Shown: positions 33,840 through 46,448, counted from the first letter of the stretch. The stretch is DNA of 64,000 nucleotides from Aphrocallistes beatrix (GCA_963281255.1 OY725491.1:2666001-2730000), one strand, 5' to 3'. The notes: generated by a model from the letters alone, not told the origin. Made by a program: numbers and translations.

Positions 33840-36800
33840 AAGTGAGCAATTGAAAAAAAGCATTCTAAGTTTGCGCTTAAAAACAAAACCTTGAATGCGG
33901 CGTTTGAATTGCTTTGGATCAACCTCGACTCTGAAATCGACATGTATAGCGCTGCGTTACGCTGCAGGAATATGGTATGGTGTGTGGGTGAGCGAATTGA
34001 TGATTTCTTTACGAGATTATGGATAGAGGCTAAGCATTCACGACATACAACCAAACATCTGTGTGTGACGGTCGTAACACAGTTGCCCTAAGAGGTTCGC
34101 CCAGCCGCAAGGGCGTGGATAAACGGGAAGGGCGAGGAAGCGATTACAGACAAGGCAGCCAATTAATTTATAAGGCTAATTCAGGACAGATTAAAACAGA
34201 AGGGGCTGCCCCTAGACTATGGAGCGCGAATAGCAGTGAAAACCTCGGCTAAACGGATCAAGCACAAGCTTGATCGAAGTAGAACTTAGTAGTGGAAGCT
34301 CCGAAAATGGTGAGACAAACGAAACTGTACACAGTATTCGAGTAGAAAAGGTGCGAAAATCTAGCTGGGAAGCAGGGATAAGAGGTACAGCGCAAGGACG
34401 AAGTAAAGAGTGTTTCACATGCGGAAGAAACGGACACACCTGGAGATTTTGTCCAGAGAGGTCCTGTGGAAGTTGCGGCCGCAAAGGACACGACGCGGGT
34501 CAATGTCGAAGTAAGAAAGTCAATTGGCAAGACCCCAAAAGAGCGAGTAGGGTACTACGAACGGTGAGACTACAGACGATGAGAAATCAGTAACAATTCT
34601 ACCTAAGAGTGGGAAACCATTGGGTTGCGCTATTCTGGATACGGGAGCCAAACCGTCTGTAATGGATATGAGTACGTTAGAGAGGCTAGGACTTGGAGAT
34701 GCTTTAGTTCAGGTCAAAAGCCAAGTGTATGGGATTTGTAATGCACCAATGGCGGTTAAGGGATATTATGTTGACGTTTCAATAGATACTCCAGGAGAGG
34801 AATCGACACGTAACCGGATATATGTCTTACAGGAGTGCGAGCCTACCCTCCTTTTGGGACGTAATTTTCTACAGAAGTTCGAACGGGTGACACGAAGGAA
34901 TGGTTGGCTTGGGAAAATCAAAGCTACCGATATTGTCTACCGTATCGGGAGGAGATCCGTTACTGAGAGCCCAAGTAGCATTGAAAACTGAAGCCGAAAC
35001 GCGGATTGGTGTGTCGAACCAAATACTAAACGAAGCAGAACAACGACAGCTCACTGCACTCCTAGAAGAATTCAGTGACATCCTCAGGGAGCGACCAGGA
35101 AGAACCGGAAACTGCAAACACATGATAGATACCGTGGCTGCGGCCCCTGTTAAAGTAAGACCCCATAGACTACCTCCGCGATGGGAAGAAGAAATTAATA
35201 CACAGCAGGATGAAATGTTAGCTCACAACATATGTCGCCCTCGTGTTCTCCTAGGCGAGCAAAGTGGTTTTAGTCGCAAAGAAAGACGGGTGCCAGCGTT
35301 TTGCTATTGATTACAGACGCCTTAATGATGTCACTAAGAAAGACGTCTATAGCATCCCAAACATCCAATCATCCTAGACGAGCTGCATGATAGTCAGTAC
35401 TTTTCAGTTATCGACATATCCTCCGCGTACTGGTATATGCCTGTCGCGGAAACTGACATTGAGAAAACTGCATTCAATACGCCGCGGGGGTTACATGAGA
35501 TATTAGTCATGCCTTTTGGATTGGTTAATTCAACAGTCGAATTTTCAGCGCCTGATGGACACAACATTCCAAGGAGTCAAAGGCATTGAATCTTACATTG
35601 ATGATGGAATTATATTCAGTTTTCCTGGGCACCTGCAAGCTCTTGGCAAGGCTGAGGAGTGCAAACATGTGCAGAGTTAGGTGGATTTCCTAGGGTATCG
35701 TGTATCACGTGGGGGTAGAAGGCCCCTAGTCTCTGCTCAAGAAAAATTGTTAAATTTTCCCAAACGGCAGTCGGTGAAGGAATTGCAACGCTTCCTGGGT
35801 AGTCTAAATTTTACCGATCCTACATCCCCAACCTAGCCTCAAATGCTGCCCTTGTATGGCCTTACGAAACTAGGCGCACCATGGGTATGGTCAGTAGACT
35901 GTGAGGAGGCATTCGACTGTCTAAGGAATAGTTTAGTGGAAAACCCAATCACGTTATCATATCCTAACTGGGCTAGACCTTTCATAGTGGGGACGGACGC
36001 AAGTGCAACAGGAGTGGCCGGAGTATTATCACAACGTGATGAAGCAGCAGGAAAGCTCCGTCCAATCGACTTTTTTTTCGTCGGCACTGAGCTCCAGTCA
36101 ACGCAATTACGTGGTGGGCCAGCTGGAAACGTGTGCGTTTGTGAAAATAGTGAGGAAATGGAGCGTTTATTTACGAGCAGCATCGCACTGGAAATTATCA
36201 CTGACCACAACCCCCTCCGTTGGTTTACAGAAGGACCCCCGGCACACCTACTCGCGGTAGCTTCTCGAACTGGAAGAGATTCCCTACAAGATAGTATATC
36301 GACCGGGTTGTCGAAACCATTTACCAGACAATATCAGCAGAGTACCTGATCTAGAGATAGATGATGAAGTGAATGATGAGGAGGTTTTTGAAGAGAAGGT
36401 CTGTTACTTAGAGTCGCAGAAAGAAGAGGTTCAGTCCCTCGAAATGCAACCGAAAGAGGATGCGGTCATATGAAATGCTGTGAGACAGTTAGAGAAGGGA
36501 GAGTAAATAGGTGGCCAATTTAAGAAGATTGTTGAGTGTCTCAGAGTGGTAGATGGAGTGTTATATTTTAGATGTCGTATTGTGGTACCCAAACGAGCAC
36601 AGTGGAAGCTATTTTGGGAAGTACATGCCGCAGGCCATTTTGGACAGGAATGTACACTCCAAATGTTGAAAAGGAACTATTTTTCAGGATGACACGGGAT
36701 ACGAAAATCTGGAGTAATGAGTGCTTATATGCCAGAGAGCAGAAGCATCAAGTACTCCCAAAGTTCCATTAACGGATTTTCTTCGAGATGATATTGGCCC

Positions 36801-37330
36801 AGGAGAATTTGTCGCAATGGACATAGCGACACTTCCATGGTCAGACAAGGAGTACCGGTACTTCCTCTTGATAGTTGACATATTTTCGCGTTACATCGAG
36901 GCTATACCATTGAAGGACCAGCGGGCGGAATCTCTTGTTCAGGAATTTAAATACGGATGGATTTTCCGGGGACACGGGGTGCCGAAATCATCTTATGCGA
37001 CCAAGTGAAGAACATTGACGGATCGGAGACGGAGACGACTGTGCAATGAATTAGGCATTGAAAAACGGTATTCCTCACCATAGCACCCCAGGCCGATGGG
37101 CAGGCAGAGAGAAGTATCGGCTTGGTAAAACAAGTTGCAAGATGCCTCACGATTGACAGAAAGCTTGACAAGGGATCTTGGCTTGGACTGCTGCCAGATA
37201 TTACCTTCTACTCGAACAATGTAGAGAATGCTTCAACAAAAGTCTATCCACAACTGTTAATGTTAGGTAGACAGCCTACTTCGCCCATTGATACTAATAT
37301 TATAAAGCATCGTCAATGCGCAACCGTAAA
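33840..37330 (+). mobile_element. Ty3/Gypsy retrotransposon fossil, broken
   Basis: Parts in order on + : Gag-like region with two CCHC zinc knuckles (about 34411-34515), aspartic protease with a DTGA motif (about 34620-34990), reverse transcriptase (about 35000-35820), RNase H (about 35840-36340), and integrase with HHCC and core segments (about 36480-37330). Domain order RT-RNase H-integrase is the Gypsy order. The reading frame is broken many times, roughly ten. I could not identify paired long terminal repeats. No envelope gene seen. Moderately old. Confidence 0.85.
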
Positions 37331-37349
37331 GGAGCCGCAGGATCAACTA

Positions 37350-37383
37350 CTACAAATACTACTACTACTACAACTACTACAAA

Positions 37384-37430
<47 letters not shown>

Positions 37431-37440
37431 ACTACTACTA
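37350..37440 (+). repeat. (CTA)n microsatellite
   Basis: About 90 bp of ACTACTACT with a few ACAAAT interruptions, starting near the 3' side of the Gypsy integrase region. Confidence 0.95.
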
Positions 37441-38604
37441 AAAATACAATAAAGTTACTAATTTAAGAGATAATAAACAAGACATGCTCTGAAGATAATG
37501 ATACTTGTATGATGTTGAGGAAATAAGATGTGTTTTGAGATATAAAATATGCGTCAGTACGTTATACCGTCGCCTGTTTTTCGGGGTGAGACTGTCCTGA
37601 AGTTGGCACATAATAAATTGGAGTCTAGAAATCTCAGGGCAAGGAATCAATTTGTACATATTATCAATAACATGTTGGATATGACTTTCAGCATATGTGA
37701 TATGAGATGCATTATCAGAATTAGTGGGAATATCTTCCGAGGTAGTGTGTACTGATGATGGAGTAGAAAAATCATTTAAAACCGATTAAAGTTGGCGAAT
37801 ATCACAGAGTTACATGAGAAACTGGAAAATATTAACCTTTATGATATGCTTTTATAGTCAAATTCTACCGATATGCACGTATTACTTCAATCCTACCTGT
37901 ATCGAAACGAGGACGCATAAAACTGGTGTATATTCGTCGGGATATCATGTGGACAATTGACTATAAACTGATACTTGTAGAAAGGATAACTTACTTCGTA
38001 GATCATGGAAACTCTGAATCTTGAACTTATTCTCTTCGACTTAGTGAAATAGCTTGATTGAGAAGTTCGTCATCTAAAGAGAGACTGCTACGTTTTGTGT
38101 CGGAGTGGGGAGCTGAATAGTATGAAGGACATCCTGGTAGTATAGTCGGTACAGTTCCATCTTTCAGCTTAGGACGGCTACGTGGTATTTCTCAATAACT
38201 TCCGTCTCCATTTGGCACTCTGTGTGTAGTTTCGATTTCATCCTTTCTAAAGTGTTTGGAGCATACGTACTCAACTCTTAGATCGTCTATAATCTCTGTG
38301 TAGGGCTCGTAGCCAGGCATGTCTTAATTCATCCGGTTTCTGTGGCATCGTGAATACAGGTATTTTCTCAGTTGGGTGATGGTTACTTGTACAATCTGGT
38401 GCAGAACATGTATTGGGCATTATTGTTGCGGTTTTAGGATAGCTAATAAGACAGAAAATGTACTAGAAAGCGTCAGAAAGGAATCGGACAAAGAAAAGAC
38501 AATAAATAACAAATTATTAATGTAATTAAAAGATTTGTCAAGAATGTGTATATACATTGTGGGGAATGTTTAATCATTATGGGTTATGTATAATGTTACA
38601 GTCA
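37441..38604. other. No gene recognised
   Basis: A 68-codon frame at 37549 (RNLRARNQFVHIINNMLDM) has no identifiable family. Possibly the downstream flank of the Gypsy fossil. Confidence 0.4.
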
Positions 38605-38745
38605 ATGTGGAAAATCAGTCAATTTGTAAATTGACTGATTCACTTAGGCAATTTACAAATTGACTAGAATTTTCAGGCAATTTACAAATTGACTGAATCA
38701 TTGGTTAATTTATTTGACAGATTGACTGAATCATGAATTGAATTT
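38605..38745. repeat. Minisatellite of GCAATTTACAAATTGACT
   Basis: Four to five imperfect units containing the palindrome CAATTTGTAAATTG / GTCAATTTGTAAATTGAC, spaced 30-45 bp apart. Confidence 0.7.
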
Positions 38746-38821
38746 ATTGATATCAATATATTGCATTAACAGCTTATGACAACATTATGTTGAGTCTATA
38801 ACGTTTACATATCGTTCCCAT

Positions 38822-40535
38822 TCAGATCTTGTTGGGGCAAGTCATGCTGGCGTGACACTTACTATTACATTTAAGACCCTTACTATTACATTTAAGACCC
38901 TTACTATTACATAAGACCCTTACACTTACTATTACATTTAAGACCCTTGTTGAACAGCTTGTCGCAGGCCTATTTCTTTGTCTGTGTAGAAATCGTTCAC
39001 ACTGTACAGCGGATGGGGACACAAATCAAATTGATTTCGGCTGTAAGATCCTTTCAGGATTCCTGCACGGACTGCTATACGGTACATGTCATTTTCATTT
39101 CTGTCTAGAATTACACACATGATGTTTCGAGGATCACCTCTACTGCGATCCACTAAAGGGATTGGAATAACTACATTGTCTCCAGAGTTTCCAGCAACTT
39201 ACTCAAGACGACTCCGTTTCAACATGCGTTCTGCCTGAGCTATCTATCCATCAGCTGCTCTCTTACGGTTGAGCTGAATGTTGTCATGCCGTATTTGGAT
39301 AGCGGTTTCCTGAGACGAATGAGCAGATGAAGATGTGGGAAAAGTAGCATCTGAGGGATCAGGTGACATGTCTTCTTGTTTAGGGAAATTTGGTAAAACT
39401 GGGGTCCGTTCACCTGAAGAGACTTGAGAGGGGTCAAATTGCTGATAAGCAATCATCAGATCGTCTTCGGACACAAGGCGTTCTAAGAATTCACTTGGAA
39501 GGGATGCTGAAAGCAGTCCAACTTGTGCATCACGTCCAAACAGGGCCTTGAAAGGGGATTGTTTAATTCCAGAATGGTAACTATTGTTCTTCTGAAACTG
39601 AACAAATCGAAGCTTAGTTGGCCAATCTGTGGAGTTATTGTCACTTAACCAGGCAATTAGCATGTCTTTGACGTCAGAATTCAGTCTCTCAACCGACCCC
39701 TGGCTTGCGGGATGGCGAGGTTTACCATGCACCATAAGTAGATCCGGCCACATAACCTTCAGTTCAGTGATGACCGAAGCTGTAAATTCACTGCCGTTGT
39801 AACTCTGGAGAATTTGAGGGGGCCAAGTAACAAAAAAATGTCAAGTAGTTGCCATGCGACCTCAGCAGCACGTTTGGAAGTCAAAGGGCGTAATACACAG
39901 TACTTTGTTAAGTGGTCTTGATAAACCATAATCCAGCGATACGATCCTTTGCACATAGACTGCATGTCAATGAGGTCAATCTGAACACGGGAACCGTAGT
40001 CTTTGGACAGAATTGGCTTCACAACAACACCCTTGGTAGTGGCACGCTTAGGTTTCTGTTGACATTGAACACATAGAGATTTGTAGAGCTCAATGGAGTC
40101 ACGAGTGATGTTTGCATATTTGTTCAAAGCTTTAGTCATCTTGATGGCCGCATGCAACATGGGCGCGTTTAATGATGTCAAACATATCATCTATGTGAAC
40201 AAAGTAAACAAGTTCTTGGGAGCCTCCACTTTGCTTTCGAATTAACTTCTCAACATCGCCACACTGAAGAATTTTGTACCTGTAAAATATATATAATATG
40301 TCAACTAATCGATGCCAGAGCCATGAATCGGGTTCTAAATGTGGAACCAATAATTATTGTTCACATACCTGCCAAGGATATAGTACTGCCTGTTAGACTT
40401 ATTTGCGGTGGCAAATGCAACTTTGATTTCTTCAAGCAACAAAAAATACTCGTCTTTTGTCATCAACAATGATTTTGTATCAGAGCTTTTTCGTTTCAAC
40501 ATCTCACGGAAAGCAAGTTCCATAGTGTCCGCCAT
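38822..40535 (-). pseudogene. KRBA2-like integrase gene, in several pieces
   Basis: Minus-strand pieces match KRAB-A domain-containing protein 2-like integrases (Gypsy/Ginger-type integrase descent). The N-terminal segment MADTMELAFREMLKR lies at 40535-40335. An HHCC-type zinc segment (RAHVACGHQ, CVQCQQKPKR) is followed by the integrase core with IQIDLID-like IDLIDM and YQDHLTKYCVLRPL, then HGKPRHPASQGSVERLN with the catalytic glutamate. The C-terminal module is GDPRNIMCVILDRNEND...GILKGSYSRNQFDLC and a cysteine-rich tail. The frame is not continuous through the region (a handful of breaks). I treat it as a fossil transposon-derived gene. No terminal repeats were found. Confidence 0.75.
38857..38950 (-). 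repeat. 21-bp tandem repeat within the KRBA2-like Cys tail
   Basis: About four units of TTACTATTACATTTAAGACCC. The unit is a multiple of three and reads, on the minus strand, as repeated CNSKGLK heptads within the cysteine-rich C-terminal tail. Confidence 0.8.
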
Positions 40536-40757
40536 CTCAAAGAGTTATAAGGATTTCATATAGCATTGCCTTATATAGTCTTTGATTGGTTGCTGTTATT
40601 AAGAACACAATACTTTCAGTCAGGTTTCTCATAGACTTTATCTATTGATTCTATTCATACAGTAAGTTGAGCTGAGGTACGTTTTGAAATGACAAATTTT
40701 ACGAGGTTTCCCAGTATGGCTGCGATAAAGCGAAATTATCAAGATTATTATCTTCAA

Positions 40758-41149
40758 CAAGGCTGGATTTGGTTAACCGGTTAGCCAATTAACCGCCGCT
40801 AATGTCGGTTAACGGTTATAAAAATGCTTTTTCGGTTAACTGACTCATTAACTTTTCATGATATTTTCACCATTGCCTAGAATCTGAGACAATTTTGAAC
40901 GAAATTCCTTCAGTCACATTGATTAATCTATGATGAAAATTGTGAAAAGTACCGATTTATTTACTAATTTTATCTTTAGTAACATGAAGCAAAGCAAACA
41001 TAATGTGTAGGTTATTGTGTATGCTAATTATTGTTTTTAATCAGCGAAGTATTTTCAATTATTAACTCAATTATTATAATTATTATATCGGTTAACCGGT
41101 TAATCGTCGGAATTAATATTTAGGTAACCGCTGCCTCAAATCGGTTAAC
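40758..41149. mobile_element. GGTTAACC-rich MITE, right end cut by an hAT
   Basis: Begins CAAGGCTGGATTTGGTTAAC, has an AT-rich centre, then inverted TCGGTTAACCGGTTAATCG. It stops at CGGTTAAC where the hAT terminus CAGTGGTTCCC begins. Confidence 0.75.
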
Positions 41150-43044
41150 CAGTGGTTCCCAAACAATTCTATTACACCGTCCCCCAAGTAATTATTTACC
41201 CTTTCCACCACCCCCTCTGCCCACACTAATGAAAATATAATTTTTCTAGTATATCAGTTTAATATGCTAATAATGTGTAGAGTTTAGGCTACTCAGTGCG
41301 AAGAGTGCATTGTATGATTATTCTGGATGAGACTTATCACATCTGGTACCATATTTGTGAGCAGCAATTTCAAATCTCCACCTTGTGATATGTTAAGCCT
41401 ATTTTTCTGTTTGGTTAACAGTTGAACTATATATAGCACTGAAACCTTTCTCCACTAAATATGATGTGGGGAATGCCAAAGTTAGCAATTTGGCTATCTT
41501 CCATAATGTTGCATATTGACTACGTTTGTGGAGAATGCTGGCCAGAATTGTTCACTACTCATCATTTTAAAACGCGCTTTCTCCTCGCAGTCATTCTGCA
41601 GGTCGATCAACTCTTCTTGCAAACTCAGTGAAACTGTTTCAACCTGCACACAAAATGGGTCAATAATCCAATCTGGTATTTTCAGTTCTAAGAGATCTGT
41701 GAATCGCTTAGTCATGTCCGTTTTGAGTGCATCAAGGTGATCATAGTAAGCGAGCAAGTGGTCATCTGATACTGCAAGCTCTGCTAAGCGGCGAAACTGG
41801 TAGAATTCTCTTCTACCAATGTTTTGTTTAAACAAGGTTGTTTCCCAATAAAGGAACAGATAACTGTCTTGCACTTAATAAGAGTAACTACATTGCCTTG
41901 AAGTTGCAAGTTCATCGCGTTGAGTTTGTCATATATGTCCGATAAGTAAGCTACATCAAATTTAGCTTTTTGAACATCCTTAATCAGTTGAGGGGTCGCT
42001 TTCTCCAAAAATTCAACAATAGTAGTATCAAAAAGAGAATAAAATCGACAATTTGCTTTCGAGAGTCATCTAACTTCAGTATGAAAAAGAAGACGTTCAA
42101 ATTCGGTGTCATTTTCGTGACAAAGTTGACGAAATATCCTGTCGTTGAGCGCGGAGGATTTAATCTTGTTGACCACAGTAATGACGACATTTAATGAGTC
42201 ATGCAAGCTGCTTAGCGACCAAATGTTCTCGATGAACTAAGCAGTGAATAGCAAAAAGTTCAGGAACAAAGCTTTTCATATGTGAAATAAAGCCACGATG
42301 TCGGCCAACCATAGCAGGTGCACCATCCGTCGCACACCCAATAATATTACGTAAAGGAATTTCTTTTTCTTGGAAAAAAGATTCCACTACTTTAAAAATT
42401 GATTCACCTTTTGAATCTGTTACAAGCGGTCTAGCAAAGAGCATTTCTTCAACCAGCTTTCCCTCTTGAATGAAGCGGACATATGCAAGAAGTAGCGCTT
42501 CGTTGCTTGGAAGAGTAGATTCGTCGATTTGAAGTGAAAATCCCGTCGTTCTAAGTATGCTACATAGTGAATTTTCTACATCAGTAGCCATCATTATTCG
42601 CTTTGCAACCGTATCATTGCTCAGAGGAATGGACTGTATTACACTACGACCATTTGCATGCATGACAGTAGTCACTGCTTCTTGAATTGTGGGAAGAATG
42701 AGTTTTTCACCAATAGTATGTGGCTTTCCAGTTTTTGCTATTAATAGCGAATTGTTGTATGACACAACCAAGTCATCCATGTTTTGTTTGTTAACTCTTC
42801 CAAACATTCCGCCCATCGTTTTGCGATTATCTCGCATGTTTTTGAAGAATTCTACACCATTATCTGCCTTGTCGCCATGCCATGATTTTAAATGAACAAT
42901 CATCCTTGAAGGTTTCATTCCTTCGTTAGAAAATACTTGATCGCAGAGCAAGCACATTGGAAGCTGCTCATTGCACGGAGATTTCACAAAGCCGTATTTG
43001 ATATATTCAGCACTGTACTGTCTGCACTTCTTTTTACTAGCCAT
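41150..43044 (-). pseudogene. hAT transposase, ZBED5/FAM200-type
   Basis: The first frame (43044-42199, 281 aa) is long and clean. It has a BED-like zinc finger (CLLCDQVFSNEGMKPSRMIVHLKSWHG), then FSLQIDESTLPSN (catalytic D region), IGCATDGAPAMVGRHRGF and IHCLVHREHLVAK. Later pieces in other frames continue the protein: LCHENDTEFERLLFHTEVR-type residues around 42060-42190, LEKATPQLIKDVQKAKFDVAYLSDIYDKLN at 42008-41784, FADLLELK-like FTDLLELKIPDWIIDPF, and the dimerisation motif LTLAFPTSYLVEKGFSA around 41400-41470. Frame changes occur near 42195, 42050 and 41870. The left terminus CAGTGGTTCCCAAAC is at 41150; the right end was not located. Confidence 0.85.
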
Positions 43045-43678
43045 AATCCGTGATCGAGTTTAATGATCCGATTTAATTAATTCTATATCCAGGATTTGGT
43101 CCTGGGGCCTTATTCACTAAAATTCTTAAGTCAAATTCTAAGAATTTATTTAACCCAATTAATTTTTTCTTTTCAATTTCTTTGCTACAACATTTAGACG
43201 GTCAAACAAAAATGTTTCCAAATATGATCAATATATATATCAAATTGCTGGAAATCTAGTGCTGAGCATGAATTCAGCATTGATCTGGCACTAAGTAGTT
43301 ATAGCTGTGGGACATTTCGCATTTAAAATGTGTCGTTTTTAGAGCGACATCAGGTGATACAAGTGGCTCAAAGTGGCGAAATATTTGGGCTGGAGTAAAA
43401 ATTGGAATTATTGTTTAGAACCCCTATACGGATCTAAAAATGATGAAAAAAGCATTTTGGACACATTTTAGTAAAAACAAATGTCCCATGGGAAACACCA
43501 ACTACAAATAATTAAGTAGTATTCTCTAAACTCAGAATAAATTCTAAGAATTATTCTTAATTCTGATAATTATTCTAATAATTTGGAAATTCTTAGACTA
43601 ATTCTTAGAATTTAACAGTTACTAAGAAAAAATTCAGAAAGTTAGAGAGGTCACTTGACTCACAATTTATTATAATTA
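43045..43678. other. MITE-like patch, no gene
   Basis: GGGGCCTTATTCACTAAAATTC at about 43106 matches the Harbinger-type tip at 29799. Repeated AGAATTATTCTTA strings occupy 43515-43640. At 43320-43500 a segment (GGTGATACAAGTGGCTCAAAGTGGCGAAATATT) recurs at 46660-46710. Confidence 0.5.
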
Positions 43679-44339
43679 TCCTTACTATTTAAAACCCTAC
43701 TTTGCCTAGAAATGTTGAATTGAAAGTGAAAGTTAATGTAAAGTGAATTGAAATTGAAAATGAAAGTGGGGTCATTTCTATTTATACCTTTGACCCCACG
43801 TAAAATTAGGGTTTTAAACTTAATTAATGTATGTTTATATATAAATCTGTAACGAATTGATTGAAGAAACTGCCTGCCATTTAAAGCTGATTTTTGGCAT
43901 GTGGGGGTCTTTTGGCTACCGCTCCACTAAGTTCTGTGCTCAGACGAAATAGTCGACTCATCATGGAATTATGACGTCATTGTCAACTTTTTTAAAATTA
44001 GAAATTTCAGTTTTCCGGCTATATCTCAGCATTTTAGGTTATAGAAGGCTGAAACATTAATAGAATAATAATATTAATATTCTTCACATAGGATAAAACT
44101 ATCATCCAAAAATGATTACTTATCACTCTGTTATGACCTCATCATTACGCATCAAAATTTTAAAAATTGACAAATTTGGTGATTTTTTCAGCGATATCGA
44201 TTATAACAGTAAGATAGACATATTTAGAGATGTTATCTCCCTTATAATTAATCAAAGTGACCCCAGGCACCCAAAGGGCGCCTCTGGCGGACACAAAGTG
44301 TCTGCCAGCTGTGCAGCACAAGCAAGCGAAGCGCGCTTG
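43679..44339 (+). mobile_element. Complete Helitron-like element with MITE insert
   Basis: Starts TCCTTACTATT after A, ends AGCGCGCTTG before T. The 5' tip is split by a 117-bp TTAA-type MITE (43695-43811), after which AATTAATGTATGTTTATAT resumes. The hairpin (GGCGGACAC/GTGTCTGCC) has one mismatch. Confidence 0.85.
43695..43811. mobile_element. TTAA-type MITE with ACTTTC array (copy B)
   Basis: Ends CCCTACTTTGCC and AATTAGGG, flanked by TTAA-containing sequence on each side. On the minus strand it shows TATAAATAGA, CCCCACTTTC and repeated TTCACTTTC. Confidence 0.7.
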
Positions 44340-44509
44340 TATTAAATATTTAGGAACAATTTCAAGAATTTCTGTTAAAACGCCCCTAGACTACAAATAG
44401 ATTTCTATTGTTCTGGATTAATGATAATTATTGTTACGATTATCCCAAAAAAACTAAACAAACAATAGCTAATAATTGTACTAAGATTCTAGTAAACATT
44501 TTTGACAAG

Positions 44510-44730
44510 TTTGAATTCACCCCAGGTACCCCCTGGGGGTACTTGTACCCCAGGTTCAGATCCGCTGCTATAGATCATGAAACTAGATCATGATCTAAGT
44601 ACCACACTGGATCATGATCTAGGTACCACACTGGATCATGATCTGGGTACTATTGGATCATGATCTGTGTACTATTGGATCATAATCTGGGTACTATTGG
44701 ATCATGATCTGGGTACTATTTGTTACCTAG
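44510..44730. repeat. GTACCCC palindrome and GGATCATGATC minisatellite
   Basis: CCAGGTACCCCCTGGGGGTA at 44522 is a near-perfect inverted repeat. From 44574, six or seven 22-24 bp units (TGGATCATGATCTGGGTACTAT) follow, each holding the palindrome GATCATGATC. Confidence 0.8.
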
Positions 44731-44899
44731 AAAAATATCCAATTTTTTCACTACTCGAGAAGTGTTAAATGTGGCATAATTTGAAAACGGGAAGATTTAG
44801 AGGTAAGGTTGCTTGACAAGAATTGTTCATTAGCATTACACCTTTATGTGTAAAAAATTTCATGATCTGGAGAAATGACTTATCAATCATTCTATCATC

Positions 44900-45140
44900 A
44901 GTAAAAAATATCATAAAGATACCCTAGTTTGCCTCCACCTTTTCAAGCAGTTCCCACCCAGAGATCCCACAAAAACACTGGATGACAAGTGATTATATTC
45001 TGGATCAGTTATTGCTCAAATTAGTTCCGCTGTGCCAGACTATACTCACATGGTATCCAGCGCTTTTGCGGGATCCCTGGGTAGCTACTGATTAATAAAA
45101 GTGGAGGCAAACTGGGGTACCTTTATGATATTATATTTTA
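44900..45140. mobile_element. Fold-back MITE, ~240 bp
   Basis: Left arm ATATCATAAAGATACCCTAG then TTTGCCTCCACC; right arm GGTGGAGGCAAA-like GTGGAGGCAAAC then GGGGTACCTTTATGATAT. Arms of about 65 bp flank a short centre. It abuts the Helitron-like 3' end at 45141. Confidence 0.75.
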
Positions 45141-46448
45141 CAAGCGCGCTTCGCTTGCTTGCGCTGCGCGGCTGGCGGACACAAAGTGTCCGCCGGAGGC
45201 TCCCTTCGGTCGCCTGATGTCGCATTGGTTAATTATAAGGGAGATAGCATCTATTAATATGTCTATCTTAGGGTTAAAATCGATATCACTGAAAAACCAC
45301 CAAATTTGTCAATTTTAAAATTTTTGATGTGTAATGATGAGTCATCATTTTTTGATGATAGTTGCATCATATTTGAGATATGTTACAGTTTGTTTCAAAA
45401 GTATTGGTACTTTTTGCTAATTCAAAAATGCATCTGCCAATTGAGTATAATGCAGTTTCTCATGTATCATATACCCAATCTTGTTGCTTATTATATCCAC
45501 AAATCAAGTTTTGACTTCAGAAAGTCGTTTTTATAATTGCATTTTATGAAGTGCCTTTTGAAAACTCTTCGCTATTGGAAAAATCTCAATTTCAAAATCA
45601 AGTTCGTCAAAGCTGATTTGTTTCATATTTCTCGTTTATGAATGCCTACTTTAAACGTATTAGCTTCTAGAATTACTCAATTTGATCAAAGGAAGACGAT
45701 GAAAATGTTAATTAATTCAGGGACTACTTCAGTAGGAAATATTTCGCGAAGACCTGGAAGGCCAATGAGGACCTTTTCCGAATAAAATCACTAATTCGGG
45801 ATAAAAATAGATTGGAACACTAAAAATTCAGCGAACGCCCTAGAGTTACTAGTTTTTCACACAAAAAATCAATCATAAGAACTCTAAACTGTTTCTCAAA
45901 GATGTATATACGCTCTCTTCACGCCAATCTTGCTTCTAAGTTTTCAAATGCTCCCTCTGCTTCCACGTCTATCGAGCTACTCAAATTTTCGGGGTAAACT
46001 ATAAATCCCCACCATGGGACCATTTATTACACATGAAACAGGTGTGGAAAGACTTCAATGATGAAAAGTCATATCAAGGACAACTGGAAAAGCGTCTATT
46101 TCACTGATGAACGTTCCGTCCTGCTAAATCGAGGTAGCGTGGGGATGTAGTCGAAAGCAAATGAAAATCCCGATTTAGGATGAAAAGTCACGCATCAAAG
46201 CTACACATATCTCCTATAATGGCTGAGTTATACTCGAATAATTGTGTTGCTTAACTTTTAAAAATGTGACAATGACGTCATAATTCCATGATGAGTCGAC
46301 ATTTCACTCTGAGCTCAGAACTTACTGGAGCCATATCCAAAAGACTCCCACATGCCAAAAATTAGCTTTCTATGACCGGCAGTTTCTTCAATCAATTCGT
46401 TACAGAGATATATATATATACACATTAATCGAGTTTTAATAGTAAGGA
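45141..46448 (-). mobile_element. Complete Helitron-like element split by Tc1 remnant
   Basis: 3' end CAAGCGCGCTTCGC at 45141 with perfect GGCGGACAC/GTGTCCGCC hairpin; 5' end AATAGTAAGGA at 46448 after a TA tract. The body is interrupted after GAGATATGTTA (45386) and resumes at ATCTCCTATAATGG (46200), with about 30 bp of element lost. Confidence 0.85.
45387..46199 (+). pseudogene. Tc1-like transposon remnant
   Basis: Begins CAGTTTGTTTCAAAAGTATTG, a Tc1-type end. The interior yields degraded transposase residues: SRRPGRPMRTFSE (HTH linker), ALFTPILLLSFQ, then SIYFTDERSVLLNRGS-type residues around the first catalytic aspartate (about 46085-46140), across several frames with stops throughout. 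No right TIR. Old and dead; the frames are too decayed to assign a subfamily. Confidence 0.6.

Noticed and set aside
45141-45200. CRISPR-like array from repeated GCGCTTCGCTTGCTTGCGC blocks
   Set aside because: The blocks are dispersed 3' ends of one transposon family, not regularly spaced repeats with unique spacers.
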